From Hymenobacter cheonanensis (GTDB taxonomy: Bacteria; Bacteroidota; Bacteroidia; Cytophagales; Hymenobacteraceae), in contig NZ_JAUQSW010000009.1 in the NCBI RefSeq assembly GCF_030581075.1, positions 124,001-188,000 on the forward strand: DNA of 64,000 nt, given 5' to 3'. The position numbers and the translations under genes are program-made. The first letter of the stretch is position 1. Each line of letters opens with the position of its first letter. This document shows positions 1 through 7,762 of the stretch, piece after piece. The notes beneath the pieces were generated by a model that was not told the DNA's origin, searched no databases, and saw only the letters and a program-made list of their open reading frames with translations.

Positions 1-1210
1 CGTTGAACGAGAGCTTCACCGGCGACAGCTCGTTGAGCTTCACGCGGGTTTCCATGGCCTTGTCCATCAGAATTTCCATCGTGAGATAGAAATGCGGCGC
101 CGTAAACAGGCTCTCCGACAGGCGCTTGGCAATCACCTTGCGCATCTGCGACACCGGGGTATCGGTGTAGGTGCCTTCGGCAGCGGCCGGGGCCGGAGCG
201 GCGGCGGGCTTGGCGGCGGCCGGCTGCTCGGGCAAAGCCGCCTGAATGTATTCGCTGGGGGCCGAGGCCGGCGCGGCCGCCGGAGTTGCGGCCGGGGCTG
301 CCTGGGGCTGTGCGTTTTCGAGGTCGCGGGCTACAATGCGGCCGTTTTCGCCGCTGCCTTTAATCTGGCGCAGGTCTACGCCCTTGTCTTTGGCAATGCT
401 TTTGGCCAGCGGCGAGGCTAGCAGGCGGCCGGTGCTCTCGGCCGGTGCGGCGGCCGGGGCCGCTGCCGCGGCGGGCGCGGCGGCAGTTGGGGCAGCTTCG
501 GCGGGCGCCGGGGCGGCACCGCCGCTCTGGCCGCCCAGCAGGGCCTGAATATCAGCACCTTCCTCACCAATAATGGCCAGCACGCCATCGACGGCTACGG
601 CTTCGCCTTCCTTAGGGCCGGTGTAGAGCAGGGTGCCGTCTTCGTAGTTTTCGAGTTCCATGGTGGCCTTGTCGGTTTCGACTTCGGCCAGCACGTCGCC
701 CGACTTCACCTTGTCGCCTACCTTTTTCAGCCAGGCGGCGATGGTGCCTTCGGTCATGGTATCGCTCATTTTCGGCATGCGCACCACGGTGGCTTTCTTG
801 CCATTGGCGGACGCGGCCGGGGCCGCGGGGGCACCAGGGGCCGGCGCGGGGGCCGCAGCCTGGGGCGCCGGGGCGGGCGCTGGAGTTGGGGCCGCGGCGG
901 GGGCCGGCGCAGCCGCTGGCGGGGGCGCGCTAGCCCCAGCCTGGCCGCCCAGCAGGCCCGAAATGTCTTCGCCTTCTTTGCCCACAATGGCCAGCACGCC
1001 ATCTACGGGTACGGAGTCTTTCTCTTTGGGGCCGATGTAGAGCAGGGTGCCGTCTTCGTAGTTTTCGAGTTCCATGGTGGCCTTGTCGGTCTCGACTTCG
1101 GCCAGGATGTCGCCCGACTTCACTTTGTCGCCTACTTTCTTGAGCCAGGCCGCGATGGTCCCTTCGGTCATCGTGTCGCTCATTTTCGGCATTTTGATAA
1201 TTTCGGCCAT
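1..1210 (-). CDS. Pyruvate dehydrogenase E2, dihydrolipoamide acetyltransferase (partial, C-terminus off the window)
   Basis: E2 core subunit of the pyruvate dehydrogenase complex, moving the acetyl group from E1 to CoA on swinging lipoyl arms in the cytoplasm. About 403 N-terminal residues are visible from ATG at 1210. There are two lipoyl domains, each with the lipoylated lysine in an ETDKAT motif (first at residue 43, second roughly 138 residues later). Long Ala/Pro linkers follow each lipoyl domain. The peripheral subunit-binding domain follows (LLASPLAKSIAKDKGVDLRQ), then the start of the catalytic domain (VSQMRKVIAKRLSES). The two lipoyl domains are nearly identical in DNA (about 631-779 and 1045-1193), a tandem duplication. 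The E3 gene lies far away at 35.5 kb. A branched-chain E2 is possible but less likely, because the MSDTMTEG lipoyl start is typical of PDH. Confidence 0.93.
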   Translation of the reverse strand, partial: MAEIIKMPKMSDTMTEGTIAAWLKKVGDKVKSGDILAEVETDKATMELENYEDGTLLYIGPKEKDSVPVDGVLAIVGKEGEDISGLLGGQAGASAPPPAAAPAPAAAPTPAPAPAPQAAAPAPAPGAPAAPAASANGKKATVVRMPKMSDTMTEGTIAAWLKKVGDKVKSGDVLAEVETDKATMELENYEDGTLLYTGPKEGEAVAVDGVLAIIGEEGADIQALLGGQSGGAAPAPAEAAPTAAAPAAAAAPAAAPAESTGRLLASPLAKSIAKDKGVDLRQIKGSGENGRIVARDLENAQPQAAPAATPAAAPASAPSEYIQAALPEQPAAAKPAAAPAPAAAEGTYTDTPVSQMRKVIAKRLSESLFTAPHFYLTMEILMDKAMETRVKLNELSPVKLSFN

Positions 1211-1298
1211 CGGAGTTGCAGGTTGGGATTGGAGGCCAAAATTAGCCGCCAAAATGTGGGGAAACAATTGGCCGGTACGGCCAAGTGGGCAGCCTAAG

Positions 1299-1952
1299 TT
1301 AGGAAGCAGGCGCCAAGTGACTTACGTCCAAAAAATTGCGAATGGTATAGCGCCCGTCCACGTAGTGCAGCTTGTAGAGGCAGAGGTTCTGATGCTCAAA
1401 GCCATCCATGTAGCGCAGCGGGTAGCCTAGCAGCTGGCACAGCAGCACCCGCAGGGCGCGGCCGTGCAGGCACACCAGCACCATTTCATCCTGGGGCCGG
1501 CTGTGCAGCAGCTCGATAAACGGGCGCTGGCGGGCAGCGACCTCGGCCGGGCTTTCGCCGCCGGGCAGGCGGGCGTGGTCGTCGCCGGCCTGCCAGGCCG
1601 CCAGCACGCGGGCATATTCGGCGTCTTCGGCGGGCGTGATGCGGGTGCCTTCGCGGGTGCCCCAGCTTATTTCGTTCAGGCCCGCGTGGGCCTCGTGCGG
1701 CAGGCCGGCCTCGATAAACTGCTGCACCGACTGCCGCGTGCGCTTGAGCTTAGACGTGTACACGCGGGCAAACGGTAGGTCCTTGTAAGCAGCCCAAAAC
1801 TGGGCGGCCTGCTGGCGGCCCCGCGCGTTGAGGTCCGAGTCGACGCCACTGCCCTGCACAATGCCTTGCACGTTGAAGTCGGTCTGGCCGTGGCGAAGAA
1901 GGTAAAGCTGCTGAACTGGCACGGGCGTGGGCGAAGTAGTTTTGCCGAACAA
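1299..1952 (-). CDS. Histidine phosphatase family protein (phosphoglycerate mutase-like)
   Basis: Phosphohydrolase of the histidine phosphatase superfamily, 217 residues. The RHG signature with catalytic His sits at residues 20-22 (LYLLRHGQT). The second catalytic histidine is in LVCLHGRALR near residue 163, and the supporting acidic and arginine residues are present. The substrate cannot be told from sequence. The start is uncertain: no in-frame ATG exists upstream of the RHG motif. TTG at 1952 lies 5 bases downstream of a TACTTTA promoter-like box (complement of 1958-1964), and GTG at 1922 is the alternative. It is transcribed away from the men cluster and toward the E2 gene. Confidence 0.85.
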   Translation of the reverse strand: MFGKTTSPTPVPVQQLYLLRHGQTDFNVQGIVQGSGVDSDLNARGRQQAAQFWAAYKDLPFARVYTSKLKRTRQSVQQFIEAGLPHEAHAGLNEISWGTREGTRITPAEDAEYARVLAAWQAGDDHARLPGGESPAEVAARQRPFIELLHSRPQDEMVLVCLHGRALRVLLCQLLGYPLRYMDGFEHQNLCLYKLHYVDGRYTIRNFLDVSHLAPAS

Positions 1953-2075
1953 TGCCGTAAAGTACGGGTTGGAATTCGGTGCTTAGTTAGGGGGGTATGG
2001 TGCTTGACGGCATTTTTTTGCTACCGCCCAGCCAAGTAGTCCAGACCAAGCACCACTACAAGCACCACGCACTAC

Positions 2076-2510
2076 ATGACGCTCGACGACGTAAAAACCT
2101 GGGTTTCGCACCGCCCCACCCTAGCCGATGCGCTGGGCATTGAACTCACCGCCATCACCGACCAGTACCTCGAAGGGCGCATGCCCGTGGATGGCCGCAC
2201 GCACCAGCCCATGGGCCTGCTGCACGGCGGCGCCTCGGTGGCCCTGGCCGAAACGCTGGGCAGCATCGGGGCCGCCACCCGCATCGATGTGACGCGCCAG
2301 GCCTGCGTGGGCCTCGAAATCAACGCCAACCACATCAAAGGGGTGCGCGCGGGCTGGGTGCGCGGCCGGGCCACGGCCCTGCACGTAGGCCGCACTACGC
2401 AGGTGTGGGAAATCCGCATCACGCACGAAGAGACGGGGGCGCTGGTGTGCATCAGCCGCATCACGATGGCCGTGATTGACCTGCCCGCCGCCACCGAAAA
2501 ACAGGCCTGA
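2076..2510 (+). CDS. menI: Hotdog-fold thioesterase, probable 1,4-dihydroxy-2-naphthoyl-CoA hydrolase
   Basis: PaaI/YdiI-type hotdog thioesterase of 144 residues, the usual length. The motif GLLHGGASVALAETLGS (residues 47-63) holds the active-site HGG and the downstream Glu seen in YdiI-like enzymes. Its place as first gene before menF, with a one-base stop/start overlap (TGATG at 2508-2512), suggests it hydrolyses DHNA-CoA, the MenB product. The family assignment is read from motifs; the specific substrate is inferred from context. Confidence 0.85.
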   Translation: MTLDDVKTWVSHRPTLADALGIELTAITDQYLEGRMPVDGRTHQPMGLLHGGASVALAETLGSIGAATRIDVTRQACVGLEINANHIKGVRAGWVRGRATALHVGRTTQVWEIRITHEETGALVCISRITMAVIDLPAATEKQA

Positions 2511-3745
2511 TGCAAGCGGCAGAACCCCGGCTCCTTTCCTGGCCCGCCGCCACGGCCGGCCCCGATGCGTGGGCCCGCCTGCGCCACCTGGCGGCGGGTG
2601 CCTTGCGCACGGGCCGGCCGCTGGCCATCTGGCGCGAGCCGGGGGCTAGCCACCCGCGCCTGCTGATAGCGCGCTCTTTAGAAGCCACTTACACGGGCCT
2701 GCCACCCGCGCTCGACGCCCAGGCGCCGGCCGGCTTCGCGTTTTTTCCGTTTCGCGATTCGGACCACAACCCGGCGCTTTTTCTGCCCGCCGATGTGCAG
2801 TATGACCTGGCCCGGCCCGATACGGTGAGCATTGCGCCCGCCGCCCGCGCGCTAGTGCCCAACATCACGGCCTGGCTAGCCCTGCCCACACCGCCCGCGC
2901 TGGCCTGGCACTACAGCCCGCAGCCCGCCCCGCCCGCTGCCACCGAGGCCGAGTACACCCAGCTGGTGCGCACCGGCGTGGCCGCCATTGCGGCCGAAGA
3001 AGTGGTGAAAGTAGTGACCTCGCGCGTGGCGCACCGGCCGCTGCCGGCGGGGTTCGACCCGCTAGGGGCCTTTGCCGAGCTAAGCCAGCACAACCCGCGC
3101 GCTTTCGTGTCCTTGGTGAGTGTGCCGGGCGTGGGCACCTGGCTGGGCGTGTCGCCCGAGGTGCTGGCCGAGGTCACGGCCGATGGCTTTTTTCATACCA
3201 TGGCCCTGGCCGGCACGCAGCCGCTGGTGGCCGGCCGCAGCCCCCAGGATGCCATTTGGCGGCAGAAGGAAATTGAGGAGCAGGCCTTGGTGGCGCGCTA
3301 CATCGTGAGCTGCTTCAAGCAGCTGCGCCTGCGCGAATACCACGAGGCGGGGCCGCGCACGGCCGTGGCCGGGCAACTATTGCACCTGCGCACCGACTTT
3401 GAGGTCGATTTGAAAAACGTCCCTTCGCCCGCCTCGCTGGGCACCGATATGCTGCGGCTACTGCACCCTACCTCGGCCGTGGGCGGCATGCCCAAGGTGG
3501 CGGCGCTAGCCTTCTTGCACCGCCACGAGGGCTACGACCGCGCCTACTACAGCGGCTTTTTGGGGCCGGTAAACGTGGCGGGCCCCGGCGTGGCGCGCCT
3601 CTACGTAAACCTGCGCTGCCTGCAACTGCGGCCCACCGAGGCCATCCTTTACGCCGGTACCGGCCTCACCATCGACTCAGACCCTAGCCGCGAGTGGCAG
3701 GAAACCGAGCTGAAGCTGCAAACCGTGGGGGCGATTCTACACTAG
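2510..3745 (+). CDS. menF: Isochorismate synthase
   Basis: Chorismate-binding enzyme of 411 residues converting chorismate to isochorismate, the entry step of menaquinone synthesis. The C-terminal half carries family motifs: KVVTSRVAHRPL, FVSLVSVPGVGTWLGVSPE, HPTSAVGGMPK and the closing AGTGLTIDSDPSREWQETE segment with magnesium-binding glutamates. The N-terminal third is less conserved, as usual. It is translationally coupled to menI by a one-base overlap. It ends just before a long inverted repeat that separates it from menD. Confidence 0.93.
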   Translation: MQAAEPRLLSWPAATAGPDAWARLRHLAAGALRTGRPLAIWREPGASHPRLLIARSLEATYTGLPPALDAQAPAGFAFFPFRDSDHNPALFLPADVQYDLARPDTVSIAPAARALVPNITAWLALPTPPALAWHYSPQPAPPAATEAEYTQLVRTGVAAIAAEEVVKVVTSRVAHRPLPAGFDPLGAFAELSQHNPRAFVSLVSVPGVGTWLGVSPEVLAEVTADGFFHTMALAGTQPLVAGRSPQDAIWRQKEIEEQALVARYIVSCFKQLRLREYHEAGPRTAVAGQLLHLRTDFEVDLKNVPSPASLGTDMLRLLHPTSAVGGMPKVAALAFLHRHEGYDRAYYSGFLGPVNVAGPGVARLYVNLRCLQLRPTEAILYAGTGLTIDSDPSREWQETELKLQTVGAILH

Positions 3746-3766
3746 GAGTCTGTACTTAAAACGTTT

Positions 3767-3864
3767 GTCATGCTGACGAAGGAAGCATCTTGTCAGGTTT
3801 GCAGCCGTTAGAAACAAGCTAAATGGTCTTAGTCCTGACAAGATGCTTCCTTCGTCAGCACGAC
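3767..3864. repeat. Long inverted repeat between menF and menD (GTCAT...AAGCATC family)
   Basis: Arms at 3767-3797 and 3834-3864 are 31 bases each with a single mismatch, separated by 36 bases. The arm theme GTCATGCTGACGAAGG continuing to AAGCATCTTG resembles three other elements in this window (52.7, 54.7 and 60.6 kb). The right arm ends 27 bases before the menD start. A transcript would form a very stable hairpin. It could act as a REP/MITE-type element or dampen read-through from menF. Confidence 0.85.
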
Positions 3865-3891
3865 AACCGTTTTTGACGTTATTCCTTTTCC

Positions 3892-5736
3892 ATGCAAAAT
3901 ATCCAAGCCGTTTTTAACATTGCCGAAATCTGCGCCCGGCACGGCATTACCGACGTTGTGCTGTCGCCCGGCTCGCGCTCGGCGCCGCTCACGCTGGCCT
4001 TTGCGCGGCACCCGGCCTACCGGGGCAAGCTGCGCGTGGTGCCCGACGAGCGGGCCGCCGCCTTCATCGGCCTGGGTATTGCGCAGGCCACGCGCCGGCC
4101 GGTGGTGCTGGTGTGCACCAGTGGCACGGCCGGCCTCAACTACGCACCCGCCGTGGCCGAAGCGTTTTTTCAACAGATTCCGCTGCTCGTGCTCACCGCC
4201 GACCGCCCGCCCGAGTGGATAGACCAGCTCGACGGCCAGACCATCCGGCAGCGCAACCTGTACGGCGCGCACGCCAAGGGCACGTTTGACTTTCCGGCCG
4301 ACACCGCCCATGCCGATGCCAAGTGGCACGGCGAGCGCATTCTCAACGAGGCCATCAACCTGACCCTGGCGGGCCCGGCCGGGCCGGTGCACGTGAATGT
4401 GCCGCTGCGCGAGCCGTTCTACCCCCAGGCGGGCGAGGAAATGGACTACGAGGCCGACGTTAAAATTATTCGCGACGACCACTCGAATACCATTCTGCCG
4501 CCGGCCGAAATTCTGGATTTGCGCCGCCAGCTGCGCGATGCGGGCCGGGTGCTGGTGGTGGCCGGCCAGCAGGCCGACAGCCCTAGCCTGGCGGCTGCGC
4601 TCTACGAGTTTGCCCAGGCGCGGCAAGTGGCGGTGGTGGCCGACAGCATTGCCAACCTGGGCGACGTGCCCGCCGTGCGGCACCACGACGTTTTTCTGGC
4701 CGGCCTGTCGCCCGCGCAAAAAGCCGGCCTGCAGCCCGACCTGCTCATCACCTTCGGCCAGTCGCTGATTTCCAAAAGCCTGAAGCTGTTTTTGCGCGCG
4801 GCCGCGCCTGCTCAGCACTGGCACCTGCAAGCCGCCGGCGAGGCGGCCGATACCTTCCGCAGCCTCACGCGGGTTATTCGGGTGCAACCAGCCGTGTTTT
4901 TTCAGCAGCTGGCGGTTTCCGAAACCAAGGATTATAACCGAGCGGCCAGCCCGCAGCCGGTTTCTTTTCTCAGCCTGCGGGAAGCCCAGAAGGTGACGGA
5001 CGACCCGGACGCAACCGAGGCGCCCGCGCCACTAGCCCAGTTGGAACCGCTACCGAGCGAGCCCGCCGCCAGCCTTACCTGGCCGCTCGCCGAAACGGCC
5101 GCTATTACCTTCCTGAGCCAGTTTTTCGCCGCCGACGACCAGCCGTTCAACGAGTTTGCGGCCTTCCGGCTAGCCCTGGCCAACCTGCCCGACGATACGG
5201 CGCTGCACCTGGCCAACAGCATGGCCGTGCGCTACGCCAATATTCTGGGCCTGCCCGATGACCAGCAAATCGAGGTTTTTGCCAACCGGGGCACCAGCGG
5301 CATCGATGGCTGCACCAGCACGGCCGTGGGCGCGGCCCTAGCCCAGCCCGAGCGGCCGGTGGTGCTGCTCACCGGCGACGTAGCGTTTTTTTACGACCGC
5401 AACGCCTTCTGGCACAACTACCCTGCGCCCAACCTGCGGGTGATGCTGTTCAACAACCACGGCGGCGGCATTTTTCGGCTCATCGACGGGCCGCGCCAGC
5501 AGCCCGAGCTAGCCGAGTTTTTTGAAACCCACCAGGCCCTCACGGCCGAGAATTTGTGCCGCGATTTCAACCTGCGCTACCTGCCGGTGTCGTCGCTTGA
5601 AGAGCTTACTACCGCGCTGCCGGTTTTCTTTGCAGCCGAAAGCGGCGCGGCAGTGCTGGAAATCTTCACCGATTCTAAAACCAACGCCGCCTTTTTTGAA
5701 GAATACCGCGCCGCCGTGAGAGCGGCATTTTCTTAA
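3892..5736 (+). CDS. menD: 2-succinyl-5-enolpyruvyl-6-hydroxy-3-cyclohexene-1-carboxylate synthase
   Basis: Thiamine-diphosphate enzyme of 614 residues joining isochorismate and 2-oxoglutarate to SEPHCHC. N-terminal ThDP pyrimidine-binding domain: DVVLSPGSRSAPLTLA, then DERAAAFIGLG with the conserved glutamate, and VCTSGTAGLNYAPAVAEA. The central domain spans about residues 180-370. The C-terminal pyrophosphate-binding domain has NRGTSGIDGCTSTAVG and the GDVAFFYDRN...NNHGGGIF metal-binding signature. Length and motif order are standard. It is separated by inverted repeats from menF upstream and menB downstream, so it may have its own transcript level. Confidence 0.96.
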   Translation: MQNIQAVFNIAEICARHGITDVVLSPGSRSAPLTLAFARHPAYRGKLRVVPDERAAAFIGLGIAQATRRPVVLVCTSGTAGLNYAPAVAEAFFQQIPLLVLTADRPPEWIDQLDGQTIRQRNLYGAHAKGTFDFPADTAHADAKWHGERILNEAINLTLAGPAGPVHVNVPLREPFYPQAGEEMDYEADVKIIRDDHSNTILPPAEILDLRRQLRDAGRVLVVAGQQADSPSLAAALYEFAQARQVAVVADSIANLGDVPAVRHHDVFLAGLSPAQKAGLQPDLLITFGQSLISKSLKLFLRAAAPAQHWHLQAAGEAADTFRSLTRVIRVQPAVFFQQLAVSETKDYNRAASPQPVSFLSLREAQKVTDDPDATEAPAPLAQLEPLPSEPAASLTWPLAETAAITFLSQFFAADDQPFNEFAAFRLALANLPDDTALHLANSMAVRYANILGLPDDQQIEVFANRGTSGIDGCTSTAVGAALAQPERPVVLLTGDVAFFYDRNAFWHNYPAPNLRVMLFNNHGGGIFRLIDGPRQQPELAEFFETHQALTAENLCRDFNLRYLPVSSLEELTTALPVFFAAESGAAVLEIFTDSKTNAAFFEEYRAAVRAAFS

Positions 5737-5741
5737 TTTTT

Positions 5742-5828
5742 CTCAGCGAACCTCGGCGGTAACTTCCCAAACGACCTCTGGCAAGTTACCGCTGAGGTAC
5801 GCAGTGGTTGTCGCCGAGGTTCGCTGAG
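5742..5828. repeat. Nested inverted repeat between menD and menB
   Basis: Perfect 17-base outer arms at 5742-5758 (CTCAGCGAACCTCGGCG) and 5812-5828 enclose a second 8-base pair of arms, 5758-5765 (GGTAACTT) and 5783-5790. It begins 5 bases after the menD stop and ends 16 bases before the menB start. Its sequence theme differs from the GTCAT...AAGCATC elements. A second copy of the CCGCTGAGGTACGC theme sits inside at about 5790-5802. Confidence 0.8.
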
Positions 5829-5844
5829 CTTTTCTACTTTACTT

Positions 5845-6669
5845 ATGTCTGAACCCATTGAGTGGACCCCGATTAAGGAGTTCCAGGAAATCATTTTCTC
5901 CCAGCACGGAGGCATTGCTAAAATCAGCATCAACCGGCCGCAGGTGCACAACGCCTTCACGCCGCTCACGGTGGATGAGATGATTGAGGCGATGGACATT
6001 TGCCGCAACCGCACCGATATCGGCGTCATCATCCTCACCGGCGAGGGCGGGCGGGCCTTCTGCTCGGGCGGCGACCAGAGTGTGCGTGGCCACGGCGGCT
6101 ACGTGGGCGGCGACGCCGTGCCCCGCCTCAACGTGCTCGACTTGCAGAAGATGATTCGCAGCATACCCAAACCTGTGGTTGCGATGGTGGCCGGCTGGGC
6201 CATCGGGGGCGGCCACGTGCTGCACGTGGTGTGCGACCTGACCGTGGCGGCCGACAACGCCCGTTTTGGCCAGACCGGCCCCAACGTGGGCTCGTTCGAC
6301 GGTGGCTTTGGGGCTAGCTACCTGGCGCGCATTGTGGGCCAGAAAAAAGCCCGCGAAATCTGGTTCCTCTGCGACCAATACGATGCCCAGGAAGCCCTCG
6401 ACATGGGCCTCGTAAATAAAGTAGTGCCGCTCGATAAACTGGAGGAAACCACCGTGGCCTGGTGCCACAAGATACTGCAGAAGAGCCCGCTAGCCCTGCG
6501 TATGCTCAAATCGAGCTTCAACGCCGAGCTTGATGGCCAGGCCGGTATTCAGGAGCTGGCCGGCAACGCCACGCTGCTCTATTACCTGAGTGAGGAAGCC
6601 AAGGAAGGCAAAAATGCCTTCCTGGAGAAGCGCCAGCCCGACTTCTCGAAGTTTCCGAAATTTCCGTAG
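5845..6669 (+). CDS. menB: 1,4-dihydroxy-2-naphthoyl-CoA synthase
   Basis: Crotonase-fold ring-closing enzyme of menaquinone synthesis, 274 residues. Visible motifs: oxyanion-hole segment AFCSGGDQSVRG near residue 73, GWAIGGGHVLHVVCDLTVAA, and QTGPNVGSFDGGFGASYLAR. The Gly-Gly in GSFDGG matches the bicarbonate-dependent (type I) MenB class rather than the Asp-containing type II. YDAQEALDMGLVNKVVP near the C-terminus is also typical. A strong terminator hairpin follows at 6705, so the menI-B block probably ends here. Confidence 0.96.
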   Translation: MSEPIEWTPIKEFQEIIFSQHGGIAKISINRPQVHNAFTPLTVDEMIEAMDICRNRTDIGVIILTGEGGRAFCSGGDQSVRGHGGYVGGDAVPRLNVLDLQKMIRSIPKPVVAMVAGWAIGGGHVLHVVCDLTVAADNARFGQTGPNVGSFDGGFGASYLARIVGQKKAREIWFLCDQYDAQEALDMGLVNKVVPLDKLEETTVAWCHKILQKSPLALRMLKSSFNAELDGQAGIQELAGNATLLYYLSEEAKEGKNAFLEKRQPDFSKFPKFP

Positions 6670-6704
6670 CGTAGGCGCGGTTCGCGTGTAGGTTTTGGAT
6701 GGAG

Positions 6705-6747
6705 AGCGTACAGAATTGCCGCCTGGGCGGCAATTCTGTACGCTTTT
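6705..6747 (+). terminator. Intrinsic terminator after menB
   Basis: A perfect 19-base stem (6705-6723 with 6726-6744), starting AGCGTACAGAATTGCCGCC, has a minimal loop and is followed by TTT. It lies 36 bases after the menB stop. Confidence 0.8.
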
Positions 6748-6904
6748 CGCATTATGCCCTATTTGCCTATTGGTTAATGACTTATCCTTTACCTGCACTG
6801 CGTGCAGTGGGTACTTACGATACAAGCTGCTTGGCGGCAAGCGCATAACCTGGGGCGTAGCGAGGCGTTAGCAAGGGCTAGTTTTCACTTAACCTCCTTG
6901 TGCT

Positions 6905-7387
6905 ATGCAGTCTGGCCAGCCTATGTCGCAAAACCACTACCCCCGCTTTTTTCTGATGCTCGCCGCGTCATTCGGCATCATGTACGTGGTGATGTACCTG
7001 AACACGTACGAGTGGGACCACGTGTATTTCAGCCTGATGCGCTTTTACATGACGTGCCTGATGGTGGTGCCGATGGGCCTTATCATGCTGGGTTTTATGG
7101 GCGCGATGTACCCTAGGCGCGAACTCAACTTATTTATCGGCGGCGCGGGCAGCGTGCTGTTTGTAGTAGTCTACTTTTTGATGCGCACCCAGTCGTTTGT
7201 CGACGACACGCGCTGGATGGAGGCCATGATTCCGCACCATTCCATTGCCATTCTCACCAGCGAGCGCGCTTCCATCCAGAACCCTGAGGTGCGCAAGCTG
7301 GCCGATGGCATCATCGCCACCCAAAAGCGGGAAATCGGGGAAATGAAGGCGCTGATAAAGCAGCTTAAAGCCCAGCCGACGCACTAG
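6905..7387 (+). CDS. DUF305 membrane protein
   Basis: Protein of 160 residues with three hydrophobic segments (about residues 15-32, 45-66 and 75-92) followed by a C-terminal DUF305-like stretch. That stretch has WMEAMIPHHSIAILTSERA and PEVRKLADGIIATQKREIGEMK, the His-His and Q-x-x-E-I-x-x-M pattern of the ferritin-like DUF305 family, which is often near metal or copper genes. Function is unknown. A second possible start is Met7 (MSQNHY). It sits alone between the menB terminator and the amylase. Confidence 0.8.
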   Translation: MQSGQPMSQNHYPRFFLMLAASFGIMYVVMYLNTYEWDHVYFSLMRFYMTCLMVVPMGLIMLGFMGAMYPRRELNLFIGGAGSVLFVVVYFLMRTQSFVDDTRWMEAMIPHHSIAILTSERASIQNPEVRKLADGIIATQKREIGEMKALIKQLKAQPTH

Positions 7388-7431
7388 CCAGCTAGCAGCC
7401 GGGCTTTGAGGCGCGTAATATTCCGGCTTTT

Positions 7432-7629
7432 TTAGAAGCTGAAACCCAGCGCATGCAGGCACGAGCACCAGCCCAGAAAGAGCCGCTTGTTTTCATGCTT
7501 ACGGATTTTTTTCAGCGCTTTGGCGCGGGCTTTCACGGCGGCCAGGATGGGGCAGGGTGCCACTGCGGCGGCGGAAATACTTCCGGTAGCTGGTACCGAT
7601 TCGGGGGCGGAAGTCGGGTGGGCTTGCAT
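7432..7629 (-). CDS. Small hypothetical protein
   Basis: A 65-codon reading frame on the minus strand in the 375-base gap between the DUF305 gene and the amylase. Codon third positions are mostly G or C, as in neighbouring genes, and the middle is basic (KARAKALKKIRKHENKR) with a hydrophobic Cys-containing end (WCSCLHALGF). No family is recognised. It could be a real small protein or chance. Apart from this frame and the amylase promoter, nothing else is seen in 7388-7762. Confidence 0.35.
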   Translation of the reverse strand: MQAHPTSAPESVPATGSISAAAVAPCPILAAVKARAKALKKIRKHENKRLFLGWCSCLHALGFSF

Positions 7630-7730
7630 GGCGGGTGGAGCTAGTGAGCGAGGTAATTATACGGGATTTTTTAGTAAAAAGCAAGTACTCACTCACCTTA
7701 TTCTGGCTAACAGACCCGGCAGCCTGTACT

Positions 7731-7737
7731 TACTTTG
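7731..7737 (+). promoter_or_regulatory. Putative Bacteroidota -7 promoter box for the amylase
   Basis: TACTTTG followed by C, 25 bases before the amylase ATG, fits a one-base-shorter version of TAnnTTTG. No convincing -33 TTG box is seen. Confidence 0.4.
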
Positions 7738-7762
7738 CAACTTCTACTTCTTCGCCGCTGCC

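Noticed and set aside
3829..4887. Long minus-strand reading frame of 352 codons across menD
   Set aside because: It is a shadow of the GC-rich menD gene, with His/Gly/Arg-rich translation and no recognisable motif. Similar shadows at 7790-8833, 13341-14354 and 61440-62522 were dropped for the same reason.
7487..7762. In-frame N-terminal extension of 92 residues for the amylase
   Set aside because: The extension lacks any secretion logic, while ATG 7763 starts a clean signal peptide and has a promoter-like box 25 bases upstream.
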